A DNA stretch of 56,172 nt from Micrococcus terreus (lineage in GTDB: Bacteria; Actinomycetota; Actinomycetes; Actinomycetales; Micrococcaceae), in the NCBI RefSeq assembly GCF_900116905.1, contig NZ_FPCG01000013.1, forward strand, positions 1 to 56,172, read 5' to 3'. This document shows positions 1-7,004 of this stretch, piece by piece; position 1 is the first letter of the stretch, and the number at the start of each line of letters is the position of its first letter. The notes beneath the pieces were generated by a model. That model was not told the DNA's origin and made no database searches. It was given only the letters and a program-made list of their open reading frames with translations. The position numbers were made by a program, and so were the translations under genes.

Positions 1-66
1 GGCTACGTGCTGACCTGCCAGACCCGCCCGACCTCCAAGGAACTGGTCGTCGACTTCGACGCCTGA
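1..66 (+). CDS. paaE: C-terminal end of phenylacetyl-CoA epoxidase reductase PaaE (partial)
   Basis: Only the last 21 codons are present, open at the window edge and ending in TGA at 64-66. The tail begins GYVLTCQTRP. It resembles the C-terminal plant-type 2Fe-2S ferredoxin domain of PaaE (also called PaaK), where the last cluster cysteine lies in an L-x-C-Q motif. In that family the protein passes electrons from NADPH to the PaaABC(D) oxygenase that epoxidises phenylacetyl-CoA. The next gene, 24 bp downstream on the same strand, looks like PaaG, which handles the epoxide; this supports the call. Other ferredoxin reductases of the same fold would share the tail, so the name rests partly on context. 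Confidence 0.6.
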   Translation, partial: GYVLTCQTRPTSKELVVDFDA

Positions 67-90
67 TCCACTCCTGAAGGGACTGATCCC

Positions 91-885
91 ATGATCGAGC
101 TGACCTACACCGGCCCGGCGGACTCCGTGGCCGAGGTGACCCTGAACGCCCCGCAGAAGATGAACTCGCTGGACGAGCAGGCCCTGGCCGACCTCGCCGC
201 CGCCTACACCGAGGCCGCGGCGAAGGCCCAGGAGGGCTCCGTGCGGGCGCTGCTGCTGCGCGGCGAGGGCCGCGGGTTCTGCGCCGGCCGGGACATCTCC
301 CACGTCACCCCCGCCACGGACGACGCCTACGACTACCTGGCGCAGAAGGTCACCCCCGTGCTGCGGCAGATGGCCGGCTTCCCGGCACCGACCTTTGCCG
401 CCGTGCAGGGTGCCTGCCTGGGCGTGGGTCTGGGCCTGGCGATCGCCACCGACGTGGTCTACGTGGCGGACACCGCCAAGATCGGCTCCCCCTTCGCCAA
501 CCTGGGCGCCACCCTGGACTCCGGCGGGCACGCGCTGTTCACCGAACGGCTGGGCGCCCACCGCACCCTGGACCTGATCTACACCGCGGAGCTGATGAGC
601 GGCGACGAGGCTGTGCGCTCCGGGCTGTTCTCCCGGTCCGTTCCGGCCGATGAGCTGCTGGAGTTCACCCGGACCAAGGCCGCCGCCGCGGCCCAGGGCG
701 CCACGCAGGCGTTCCTGGCCTCTCGCGCCCTGGTGGCCCAGGTCCGCGACGAGCGGATGGGACTGTGGGACTCGGTGGAGAAGGAGAACCGGGCCCAGGG
801 CGATCTCTGCGGCACCGCCGACTACGCCGAGGGCTTCAAGGCCTTCCAGGAGAAGCGCAAGCCGAACTTCACCGGCCGGGGCTGA
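91..885 (+). CDS. paaG: Enoyl-CoA hydratase/isomerase family protein, probable PaaG
   Basis: 264 residues, full length for the crotonase family. The CoA-binding/oxyanion segment reads GRGFCAGRDIS near residue 62, and a second crotonase segment, FANLGATLDSGG, lies near residue 137. PaaG isomerises the 1,2-epoxide of phenylacetyl-CoA to an oxepin in the cytoplasm. Assignment to PaaG rather than a generic enoyl-CoA hydratase rests on the PaaE-like tail just upstream. The ATG at 91 follows an AAGGGA-type ribosome site. The gene ends 52 bp before the convergent anti-sigma gene, with no strong terminator hairpin visible between them. Confidence 0.75.
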   Translation: MIELTYTGPADSVAEVTLNAPQKMNSLDEQALADLAAAYTEAAAKAQEGSVRALLLRGEGRGFCAGRDISHVTPATDDAYDYLAQKVTPVLRQMAGFPAPTFAAVQGACLGVGLGLAIATDVVYVADTAKIGSPFANLGATLDSGGHALFTERLGAHRTLDLIYTAELMSGDEAVRSGLFSRSVPADELLEFTRTKAAAAAQGATQAFLASRALVAQVRDERMGLWDSVEKENRAQGDLCGTADYAEGFKAFQEKRKPNFTGRG

Positions 886-937
886 GACTCGGTCGCTGAC
901 ACTCGCAGACCTGCGGTCCCTGCTGCTTGGTGGGGTC

Positions 938-1738
938 TCAGCTGTCCGCAGGCTCCATCGGCCCGGCGGCCAGGGTCACTCCACTGTGCGAGGGATCGCC
1001 GTCGTAGTGCTCGTGGGAGACGTCCACCACTGGGTACTCGGAGAGGTCCATGCCCTGCGGCACCGTGACAGTGGTGGAGGTGGTGGTGACCGTTCCCAGA
1101 GAGATCAACCGGCTGGCCTGCTCGTCCCGCAGCCACAGCTCCAGGTAGCCGTCCTCAGGGGCCGGGACTTCAGCGACCTGCACGGTCAGCGTCAGCTGGC
1201 CGTCCGCATGCCGGAACATCTCCGCCTCGCCGGTGAAGTCCGCCTGGGAGACCGGGGCAAGCTGTGCTTCCCCCGCCAGCAGCGGTTCGGGCTCACCCGG
1301 TATCTTCGGCTGGCCGAGCACGGCGGTGGCGAGCGCGGCGCCCACGGCCAACCCAGCCGCGGCAGCACCCCCGACCCACAGCCAGGTCCGTCGGCTGCCC
1401 CGGCGCGTGGCCAGGTCGGTGACCGGGGCAGGCGGCTGCTGCGTCTCAGTGCGGGTCTGCGCGGTCTCGGCTGCAATTACCGCCCAGAGTCCCGGAGGCG
1501 GGTCGGCCAGATCGGCCGTCTCCTCGACCAGATCGTCATCTGAGGTGGCAGGACGTAGGGCACTGATCACTCGGGCTGTGTCCGAGACCCACGCGTAGCA
1601 GGAGTCGCACTGCTGCAGGTGCCGGGCCGCGGGTGTCGTCGAGTCTGCCGATGCGGAGCGGTGCCCAGATTGCTGCTCGGCCAACTCGAGCACCAGGTCC
1701 TCCGTGAGGTGCTCGGACGGGCTGTACTGCTCAGACAT
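938..1738 (-). CDS. Anti-sigma factor, RskA-like, with zinc-type motif
   Basis: 266 residues from ATG 1738, which overlaps the TGA of the upstream sigma gene by 8 bp, so the pair is translationally coupled. The N-terminal third carries HLQQCDSC, an H-x3-C-x2-C pattern typical of zinc-containing anti-sigma domains. A single membrane helix (WLWVGGAAAAGLAVG) follows at about residues 125-150, and the outside part contains an RskA-like segment (GYLELWLRDEQASRL). Known proteins of this kind hold an ECF sigma factor at the membrane until proteolysis or redox change releases it. An upstream in-frame start at 1786 exists but lies inside the sigma gene. Probable target: the sigma factor encoded just before it. 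Confidence 0.85.
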   Translation of the reverse strand: MSEQYSPSEHLTEDLVLELAEQQSGHRSASADSTTPAARHLQQCDSCYAWVSDTARVISALRPATSDDDLVEETADLADPPPGLWAVIAAETAQTRTETQQPPAPVTDLATRRGSRRTWLWVGGAAAAGLAVGAALATAVLGQPKIPGEPEPLLAGEAQLAPVSQADFTGEAEMFRHADGQLTLTVQVAEVPAPEDGYLELWLRDEQASRLISLGTVTTTSTTVTVPQGMDLSEYPVVDVSHEHYDGDPSHSGVTLAAGPMEPADS

Positions 1739-2264
1739 CGCGCACCTCCAGTCGTTCACGCAGACGGGCCAGACCTCGGTGGACATGGGACTTGACGGTG
1801 CCGACCGGCATGCCCAGCCGCTCGGCGACCTCTCGGTGGGGGAGGTCCTCGGTGTAGACCAGTTTCAGGATCTCATCCGCTGGTGGTCCTAGGAGATCCA
1901 GCGCATCCGTGACGGTGAGACGGTCCACCACCGCATCGCTCAGGACAGGCTGATCCGCTCGGGACCACTCGGCGACCTCCGCCTCGGCCGCCTGCTGCTG
2001 GCGCCGTCTGCGGTCGAGGTGATCGGCGATCACGCGCCGGGTGATGCCGGTCAGCCAGGCACCGACCGGATAGGAGGGATCGAAGCTCTCCCGCGAGCGC
2101 CACGCCCGAGTGAAGACCTGCTGTGCGGCGTCCTCGGCGTCCTGCCGGTGGCGCAGTGCTGTGAGGCAGAGGGAGAAGACGAGTCGGCCGTGCGCGGCGT
2201 AGACCTCTTCCAGGGCGCCTGGATTCCCGGCGGCGAACCGCAGGGCCAGATCGTCCGAATCCAC
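1731..2264 (-). CDS. ECF-family RNA polymerase sigma factor
   Basis: About 177 residues. Region 2 (ALEEVYAAHGRLVFSLCLTA, then DAEDAAQQVFTRAWR) and region 4 (EILKLVYTEDLPHREVAERL, GTVKSHVHRGLARLRERL) are both clear, with no region 3, as in ECF sigma factors. I prefer the GTG at 2264 because AGGGAGGGG lies just upstream; an in-frame ATG at 2312 would add 16 residues and has no good ribosome site. It is the third gene of a minus-strand operon after a DUF4397 protein and a sortase, and precedes its likely anti-sigma factor. It probably controls envelope genes, including its own operon (see the promoter at 3944-3974). Confidence 0.88.
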   Translation of the reverse strand: MDSDDLALRFAAGNPGALEEVYAAHGRLVFSLCLTALRHRQDAEDAAQQVFTRAWRSRESFDPSYPVGAWLTGITRRVIADHLDRRRRQQQAAEAEVAEWSRADQPVLSDAVVDRLTVTDALDLLGPPADEILKLVYTEDLPHREVAERLGMPVGTVKSHVHRGLARLRERLEVRDV

Positions 2265-2328
2265 TCGCTCCCCTCCCTGTCGTTGTCCGCCGTCGCGGCC
2301 CGTCTCACGCATCCCAGCATCTGCCGAT

Positions 2329-3048
2329 TCACGAGACCGGGTCAGCCACCACGATGATGTTGTCAGCGTAACTGCTCAGTTCAGGGATCCACTGTCCGCC
2401 GCAGGTGATCATCACCAGGTGGGCCGGTCCGTCTCGGACGAAGTAGGGCGTAAAGTCCAGCCCCTCCTTGCCGTGCCGCTCCACGGTGCGCACCGAGTAG
2501 CGGTGGGTCTGGCCGGAGGCGTCACGCACCGTCAGCTCCTCTCCCGGACGGGCGTCCCTGAGCCGGTACAGGGGACCTTCGGGGGTCTGCACGGACCCGG
2601 CGTGGGCGGCGATCACCGTGGCGCCCTGGCCGCTGTCCGGTGCGGCTCCGAACTGGTACCAGCCGGCGTCCGCCGCGTCCTCGGGGATCTCCATCTGACC
2701 GTCGGGACCGACACCGGTGGGCCGGACGGGGACCTGGGCAGCGATCCCCGGGTAGTCCAGGTGCACGGGGGCAGTCGCTTCTCGCGCCGGCGGGAGCGTG
2801 GCACGGATCACGGGTACCGAGGGCACCTCAGAGGGGGCCGAAGGCCCCGGGGAGGACGTCATCGTGGACGCCTCCCCGGGAACCGGTGCGATGGCCTGGC
2901 CATGGGCTGCGGAAGGGGACACGGCGATCCCGGAGGGTGCGCACCCGGTGATCACCCCCAGGGCCACGACCATCAGGACCGCACGCACTGCGCGTGCGCT
3001 CCCTCCGCTCCCGGACCGAGACCGGTCACGAGAGGGAGACTCAGACAC
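2329..3048 (-). CDS. Class F-type sortase, predicted lipoprotein
   Basis: 239 residues. The N-terminus has a hydrophobic stretch ending in a lipobox-like ITGC, so the protein is probably lipid-anchored. The sortase core runs from about residue 95: IAAHAG holds the probable catalytic histidine, LVMITCGG the cysteine, and the arginine is likely in the ELSSYADN-adjacent tail. Short single-domain sortases of this type occur next to secreted proteins in actinobacteria and may anchor or crosslink them. Its start overlaps the DUF4397 gene end by 8 bp. The neighbouring DUF4397 protein has a C-terminal membrane helix and basic tail but no clear LPxTG, so the substrate is uncertain. Confidence 0.82.
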   Translation of the reverse strand: MSESPSRDRSRSGSGGSARAVRAVLMVVALGVITGCAPSGIAVSPSAAHGQAIAPVPGEASTMTSSPGPSAPSEVPSVPVIRATLPPAREATAPVHLDYPGIAAQVPVRPTGVGPDGQMEIPEDAADAGWYQFGAAPDSGQGATVIAAHAGSVQTPEGPLYRLRDARPGEELTVRDASGQTHRYSVRTVERHGKEGLDFTPYFVRDGPAHLVMITCGGQWIPELSSYADNIIVVADPVS

Positions 3049-3877
3049 GGCTGGACGCCACCTGACGACGAGCCATCAGCACTCCCCCGGCCAGCAGCGC
3101 CGCGAGGCCGCCGCCGACTGCCAGCCACAGGCCCTGCTGCTGCTCACCGGGGACCTGGGTGGTGCCGGTCGGCACGCCCTCGGGCGCTGAGTGCATGCCC
3201 TCGATGGCCTGGGTGGCCAGAGCAAGAGACCCGTCCTCGGCCGAGCCCCACGCGTAGACCACGGTGGCGGCCCCCTCGGTGACAGTGACATCCGTGGGGC
3301 CGAGCACCGGATCGGTCTCTCCGCTGACGGAAACAGCGGCCTCGATCGTGCCGGCCGGCAGCTCCAGGCTCTTCTCATCTGGGTTGGTCAGCCCCTCGAT
3401 GGCGACGGCGCCGTCAGCCCAGACATCAACGGCCGGTGCAGCCGCGATGTGCCGGACGGTGAGCCTGCCCTGTCCGGCCTCCAGCATCGAGGTGTCGTTG
3501 ACGAACGCGGTGGCTGTGGGCTGCCCGTCGGCGTCCAGGTGGGCCGCGGCGGTGTAGCTGGTGCCACCCTCCAGGGTCACGTCCACCGGACCGATCACCG
3601 GCTCCGAGGCGTCTGCGGCATCGGCAGCGGTAACCGCTAGCTCGTAGTCGCCTGGCGCCAGGTCCAGGGGTCCGGCGAGGTCACCGGGCGCGAAGTCGTC
3701 GAGGGTCAGGTCACCGTTGACGTAGACGTCGACCGTGAGCTCTGGAACACCGTGAAGGACCGAGAGCGAGGCCATGCCGGCGCCGTCGTCGGTGGTGGCG
3801 GCCGCCGCCGGCAGGGCGGTGGTCAACAGGGCAGCGCCACACGCGGTGGTGACTGCGGCAGAGAGGGTCTTGCGCAT
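3041..3877 (-). CDS. DUF4397-containing exported surface protein
   Basis: 278 residues from ATG 3877, preceded by GAAGGAGA. A signal peptide ends near AAAATTDDGA (about residue 28). Two beta-rich DUF4397 copies follow (SVLHGVPELTVDVYVNGD and VRHIAAAPAVDVWADG), then a Q/P-rich linker, a C-terminal membrane helix (LWLAVGGGLAALLAGGVLMA) and the basic tail RRQ. This is the build of a cell-surface protein held by its C-terminus. The tail resembles a sorting signal, but I see no canonical LPxTG, only VPGEQQ. It is the first gene of the sortase/sigma/anti-sigma operon. Function is unknown. Confidence 0.8.
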   Translation of the reverse strand: MRKTLSAAVTTACGAALLTTALPAAAATTDDGAGMASLSVLHGVPELTVDVYVNGDLTLDDFAPGDLAGPLDLAPGDYELAVTAADAADASEPVIGPVDVTLEGGTSYTAAAHLDADGQPTATAFVNDTSMLEAGQGRLTVRHIAAAPAVDVWADGAVAIEGLTNPDEKSLELPAGTIEAAVSVSGETDPVLGPTDVTVTEGAATVVYAWGSAEDGSLALATQAIEGMHSAPEGVPTGTTQVPGEQQQGLWLAVGGGLAALLAGGVLMARRQVASSRV

Positions 3878-3943
3878 CAACGTCTCCTTCGACTGCGCCC
3901 GAGGTCCCGGGCGGAAGCTGTGCTCACGGATGTGCTCACATCA

Positions 3944-3974
3944 GGACTACCAGCGCGCAGCTGAAAAGGTTGCA
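3944..3974 (-). promoter_or_regulatory. Candidate ECF-type promoter for the DUF4397-sortase-sigma operon
   Basis: Read on the minus strand, TGCAACC (3974-3968) and GTAGTCC (3950-3944) are separated by 17 bases and lie about 67 bp before the DUF4397 ATG. The AAC-type -35 and the spacing fit promoters used by ECF sigma factors. Self-activation by the operon's own sigma factor is inference. Confidence 0.4.
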
Positions 3975-4015
3975 GCGATCTCGGAAGCTTTTTCACGCCG
4001 TGCAAGGGTGGGGCC

Positions 4016-4336
4016 ATGAGCGGAACGAACGGATCCAACGGATTTCTTGACCTGACCGGCATCACCACCGTGGGCGACCCGAGCGTCGCCACGGGCGAGC
4101 AGCATCACAACGCCAACGGCGGCGTGCGGGACGGGCTGGAGGAGAGCGAGAAGACCGCCACCGCCCAGCTCGCCGTCACCTACCTGAACCCGGGCCGGAT
4201 CGGAGACACCCTCACGGCCACCGCCGAGGTGCGCAAGCGCGGCGGGAAGCTGGTGATGGTGGAGGGAGACGTCTCCACCCAGGACGGAGGTCCGGTGGCC
4301 CACGGGGTGGCCACGTTCACTGTGAGCCGGGACTGA
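4016..4336 (+). CDS. PaaI-like hotdog thioesterase, apparently internally shortened
   Basis: 106 residues; PaaI-type thioesterases usually have 130-150. The active-site loop HHNANGGV and the sheet segment LAVTYLNPGRIGDTLTATAEV are well conserved, as is the final VAHGVATF strand. Between them there are only about 14 residues where the family has some 35, so most of the long central helix and the usual HGG-x-L-x-x-L-x-D part seem to be missing. The reading frame stays open, so this may be an in-frame deletion and the product may be inactive. ATG 4016 follows AAGGGTGGGG. The stop directly abuts the stop of the convergent M20 gene: the two TGA codons form TGATCA. Confidence 0.6.
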   Translation: MSGTNGSNGFLDLTGITTVGDPSVATGEQHHNANGGVRDGLEESEKTATAQLAVTYLNPGRIGDTLTATAEVRKRGGKLVMVEGDVSTQDGGPVAHGVATFTVSRD

Positions 4337-5665
4337 TCAGGCGCCTGCGCCGGCGGCCTGGTCCGGGTCCTGCACGGCCGGCGTGCGCAGAGCCAGCTCG
4401 GCCAGCACCTCAACGGCGCGGGGCAGCACAGCGTCGTCGAACACGGCCCGGGGTGAGTGGTTGCTCTCGGCCGTCTCCGGGTCCTGCCCCTCCGGCACCG
4501 CACCCAGCAGGATGTAGGCCCCGGGCACGCGCTGGAGCACCTCGGAGAAGTCCTCGCTGCCCGGCTCGGCCTCCGGAAGGTCCAGGTAGGACTCCGGCCC
4601 ATACAGATCCTCGATCACTCCGCGGGCGAACTCCACCGCGGCTGGGTCGTTCACGGTGACCGGGAACTCACAGTCCGGCCGCACGTCCGCGGTCATCCCG
4701 TGGGCGGCGGCGATCCCGTGGGCCATCCGCTCCACCGCCGGGATCAGCCGCTCCCGTGACTCCGCCGAGAACGTGCGCAGGGTGATCCCCAGGGTGGCGG
4801 TGTCCGGGATGATGTTCGCCGCCGTCCCCGCGGTCAGGTGACCCACGGTGGCCACCACGGGGTCGAACGCGTCGAACTGCCGGGTCACCAGCGACTGCAG
4901 GGCCATCACCATCTCGGCCGCCACCGGCACGGGGTCCTGCGCCAGATGCGGCACCGAGCCGTGCCCGCCGTTGCCCTGCACGGTCACGATCAGGTCATCA
5001 CAGCCGGCCTGGATGGGACCGGGCCGGCTGACCAGCATGCCGTGCGGGTACTTGGCGGAGTACACGTGGATCGCGTAGGCGGTGTCCACGGGCTGCCCGG
5101 CGGCCTCGAGCAGCCCCTCCTCGATCATCCGCTTCGCGCCGCCGTCGGTCTCCTCCCCCGGCTGGAACATGCCCACCACATCGGCCACAAGCTCCTCCCG
5201 GCGCTGTCCCAGCCAGGCCAGCGCGCCGTAGAGCCCGGCGGTGTGCAGGTCGTGTCCGCAGGCGTGCATGGTCCCGGGCACCTCGGGCGCATAGTCCAGC
5301 CCGGTCTCCTCGGTCACCGGCAGCGCGTCCATGTCCCCGCGCAGCAGCACCACGGGCCGGCGGGTCCCCTCCGGCACGGGGGCGCCTCCCCGCAGGACCA
5401 CGACGACGGAGCTCAGCTCCCGGCCCACGGTCACCTCCAGCACGGGCTGGCCGGTGCGCGGGTCATCGCCCAGCTGCTGCTGCAGGCGGGCGAGCCGTTC
5501 CAGCACAGCCGCCTGGGTGCGGGGCAGATCCAGGTCCAGCTCAGGGTGTCCGTGCAGCTGCCGACGGAACTCGATCACGTCCCGTGCCAGGTCGGCAGGG
5601 ACGTTCGGCGCCAGGGAGCTGACGGAATTGGAGTCAGAAGCAGTCGGCGGCTGGGACTGGTTCAC
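4337..5665 (-). CDS. M20-family amidohydrolase/metallopeptidase (HipO/AbgB type)
   Basis: 442 residues from GTG 5665, preceded by a GAGG ribosome site; an upstream in-frame ORF start at 5758 has none. Metal-binding motifs include CGHDLHTAG and GEETDGGAK, as in aminoacylases and N-acyl-amino-acid hydrolases, which cut amide bonds using two metal ions. A lid/dimerisation domain (GGHGSVPHLAQDPV) sits in the middle. It diverges from the agmatine deiminase gene across a promoter region with two perfect palindromes, so it may belong to the same regulon. The substrate cannot be told from sequence; an N-acylated amine or amino acid is plausible. Confidence 0.82.
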   Translation of the reverse strand: MNQSQPPTASDSNSVSSLAPNVPADLARDVIEFRRQLHGHPELDLDLPRTQAAVLERLARLQQQLGDDPRTGQPVLEVTVGRELSSVVVVLRGGAPVPEGTRRPVVLLRGDMDALPVTEETGLDYAPEVPGTMHACGHDLHTAGLYGALAWLGQRREELVADVVGMFQPGEETDGGAKRMIEEGLLEAAGQPVDTAYAIHVYSAKYPHGMLVSRPGPIQAGCDDLIVTVQGNGGHGSVPHLAQDPVPVAAEMVMALQSLVTRQFDAFDPVVATVGHLTAGTAANIIPDTATLGITLRTFSAESRERLIPAVERMAHGIAAAHGMTADVRPDCEFPVTVNDPAAVEFARGVIEDLYGPESYLDLPEAEPGSEDFSEVLQRVPGAYILLGAVPEGQDPETAESNHSPRAVFDDAVLPRAVEVLAELALRTPAVQDPDQAAGAGA

Positions 5666-5807
5666 GGTGCACCTCGGCGGACGGGACAGCCCAGGCGGTA
5701 CCGGGCAGTCAGCAGATCGGACTCCTTCACGGTACGCAGGCGGACCAGAGTGAGCCACTCCACGCGGACTCGAGCGCGGAGACCTGCGACCGCGGGTGAC
5801 CGACGGA

Positions 5808-5830
5808 TAAAATGATCGTCGTTCATTTTA
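5808..5830. promoter_or_regulatory. Palindromic operator upstream of agmatine deiminase
   Basis: TAAAATGA, 7 bases, TCATTTTA: a perfect 8-bp inverted repeat between the divergent M20 and agmatine deiminase genes. Its core, ATGATCGTCGTTCAT (5812-5826), matches ATGAACGCCATTCAT at 12919-12933 upstream of the amine oxidase and TetR genes, giving ATGAWCGYCRTTCAT. The shared site suggests that the TetR regulator at 12987 binds both. Confidence 0.65.
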
Positions 5831-5854
5831 GGAGTATGATGTGCGTCATACTCC
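5831..5854. promoter_or_regulatory. Second palindrome abutting the agmatine operator
   Basis: GGAGTATGA, 6 bases, TCATACTCC: a perfect 9-bp inverted repeat directly adjoining the first operator. It contains TATGAT (5835-5840), a good -10 box reading towards agmatine deiminase, so a bound protein would block the promoter. The amine oxidase promoter also has a second palindrome abutting its copy of the operator. Confidence 0.5.
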
Positions 5855-5921
5855 ATCCGCGGCCAGCGGAGGACGGCGGGAAGGAGCCCTTCCCTCCCCG
5901 ACACCTGAGACGGAGCATCCG

Positions 5922-7004
5922 ATGACCGAGACCACCACTCCAACGCACGCCGGCACGGTCATGCCCCCGGAATGGGGCCCGCATGAGCTGACCTGGATGT
6001 CCTACCCCACCCCCAACGACACCTTCGGCCCCGACGGGTCCAAGACCCTGGAGCGCGCCCGGACGGCCTGGACCCGCGTGGCCCGCACCATTGCCCGCTA
6101 CGAGCCGGTCCGCGTAGTAGCCCATCCCGACGACGCGCAGGACGCACGTGAACGACTCGGAGACGGCATTCAGGTCCTGACCGCGCCGCTGAACGACGCC
6201 TGGATGCGCGATGCCGGACCGTCGTTCGTCCACACCGCAGAGGGCGGGATCGCCGCTGTGGACTGGGTGTTCAACGGCTGGGGCGCCCAGTCCTGGGCGT
6301 CCTGGGACCTGGACGCCCAGCTGGGCCGGTTCGTGGCGAGCCAGGCCGGTGTCCCCGTGCTCTGCTCCGACCTGGTGAACGAGGGCGGCGGATTCCATGT
6401 GGACGGCCAGGGCACGGTCCTGCTGACCGACACCGTGCAGCTGGACCCCGATCGCAATCCTGGAGCCACCCGCGAGTCCGTGGAACAGGAGATCCATGCC
6501 CGCCTCGGCACGTCCCGGGCGATCTGGCTGCCCCGCGGGCTGACCCGCGACTACGACGGCTTCGGCACCCGTGGGCACGTGGACATCGTGGCCACCTTCG
6601 CCTCCCCGGGACACGTCCTGCTGCACAGCCAGCAGGACCCGGTACATCCCGACCATGAGGTGTCCCGGCAGCTACGCGAGGTGCTGGAGAGCGCCGTGGA
6701 CGCCGCCGGGCGCCCCCTGCAGGTCACTCTGGTCCCCGCCCCCGCGGTCCTGCGGGACGAGGAGGGCTGGGTGGACTACTCCTACATCAACCACTACGTG
6801 GGCAATGGCGTGGTGGTGCTCTGCGCCTTCGACGATCCTGCGGACCAGCAGGCCGCAGCGATCCTGGCCGAAGCCTACCCGGGGCGTCAGATCGAACTGG
6901 TGGATGCCCGGGACATCTTCGCCTTCGGCGGCGGCATCCACTGCATCACCCAGCAGCAGCCCGCGCCCCTGCAGGCACTCGAGGCGACCCGAGAGAGCGC
7001 ATGA
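5922..7004 (+). CDS. aguA: Agmatine deiminase
   Basis: 360 residues from ATG 5922, which has GGAG 5 bases upstream; an in-frame start at 5841 lies inside the second operator and is unlikely. Family motifs are present in order: PPEWGPHELTWMSYP, AWMRDAGPSF (catalytic Asp/Arg region), VFNGWGAQ, NEGGGFHVDG, RGHVDIVATF (catalytic His), and GGGIHCITQQQP with the nucleophilic cysteine. The enzyme hydrolyses agmatine to N-carbamoylputrescine and ammonia in the cytoplasm. Its TGA overlaps the ATG of the amidase by 4 bp (ATGA), so the two are coupled. Related peptidyl-arginine deiminase-family enzymes cannot be excluded, but the polyamine neighbours fit. Confidence 0.85.
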   Translation: MTETTTPTHAGTVMPPEWGPHELTWMSYPTPNDTFGPDGSKTLERARTAWTRVARTIARYEPVRVVAHPDDAQDARERLGDGIQVLTAPLNDAWMRDAGPSFVHTAEGGIAAVDWVFNGWGAQSWASWDLDAQLGRFVASQAGVPVLCSDLVNEGGGFHVDGQGTVLLTDTVQLDPDRNPGATRESVEQEIHARLGTSRAIWLPRGLTRDYDGFGTRGHVDIVATFASPGHVLLHSQQDPVHPDHEVSRQLREVLESAVDAAGRPLQVTLVPAPAVLRDEEGWVDYSYINHYVGNGVVVLCAFDDPADQQAAAILAEAYPGRQIELVDARDIFAFGGGIHCITQQQPAPLQALEATRESA

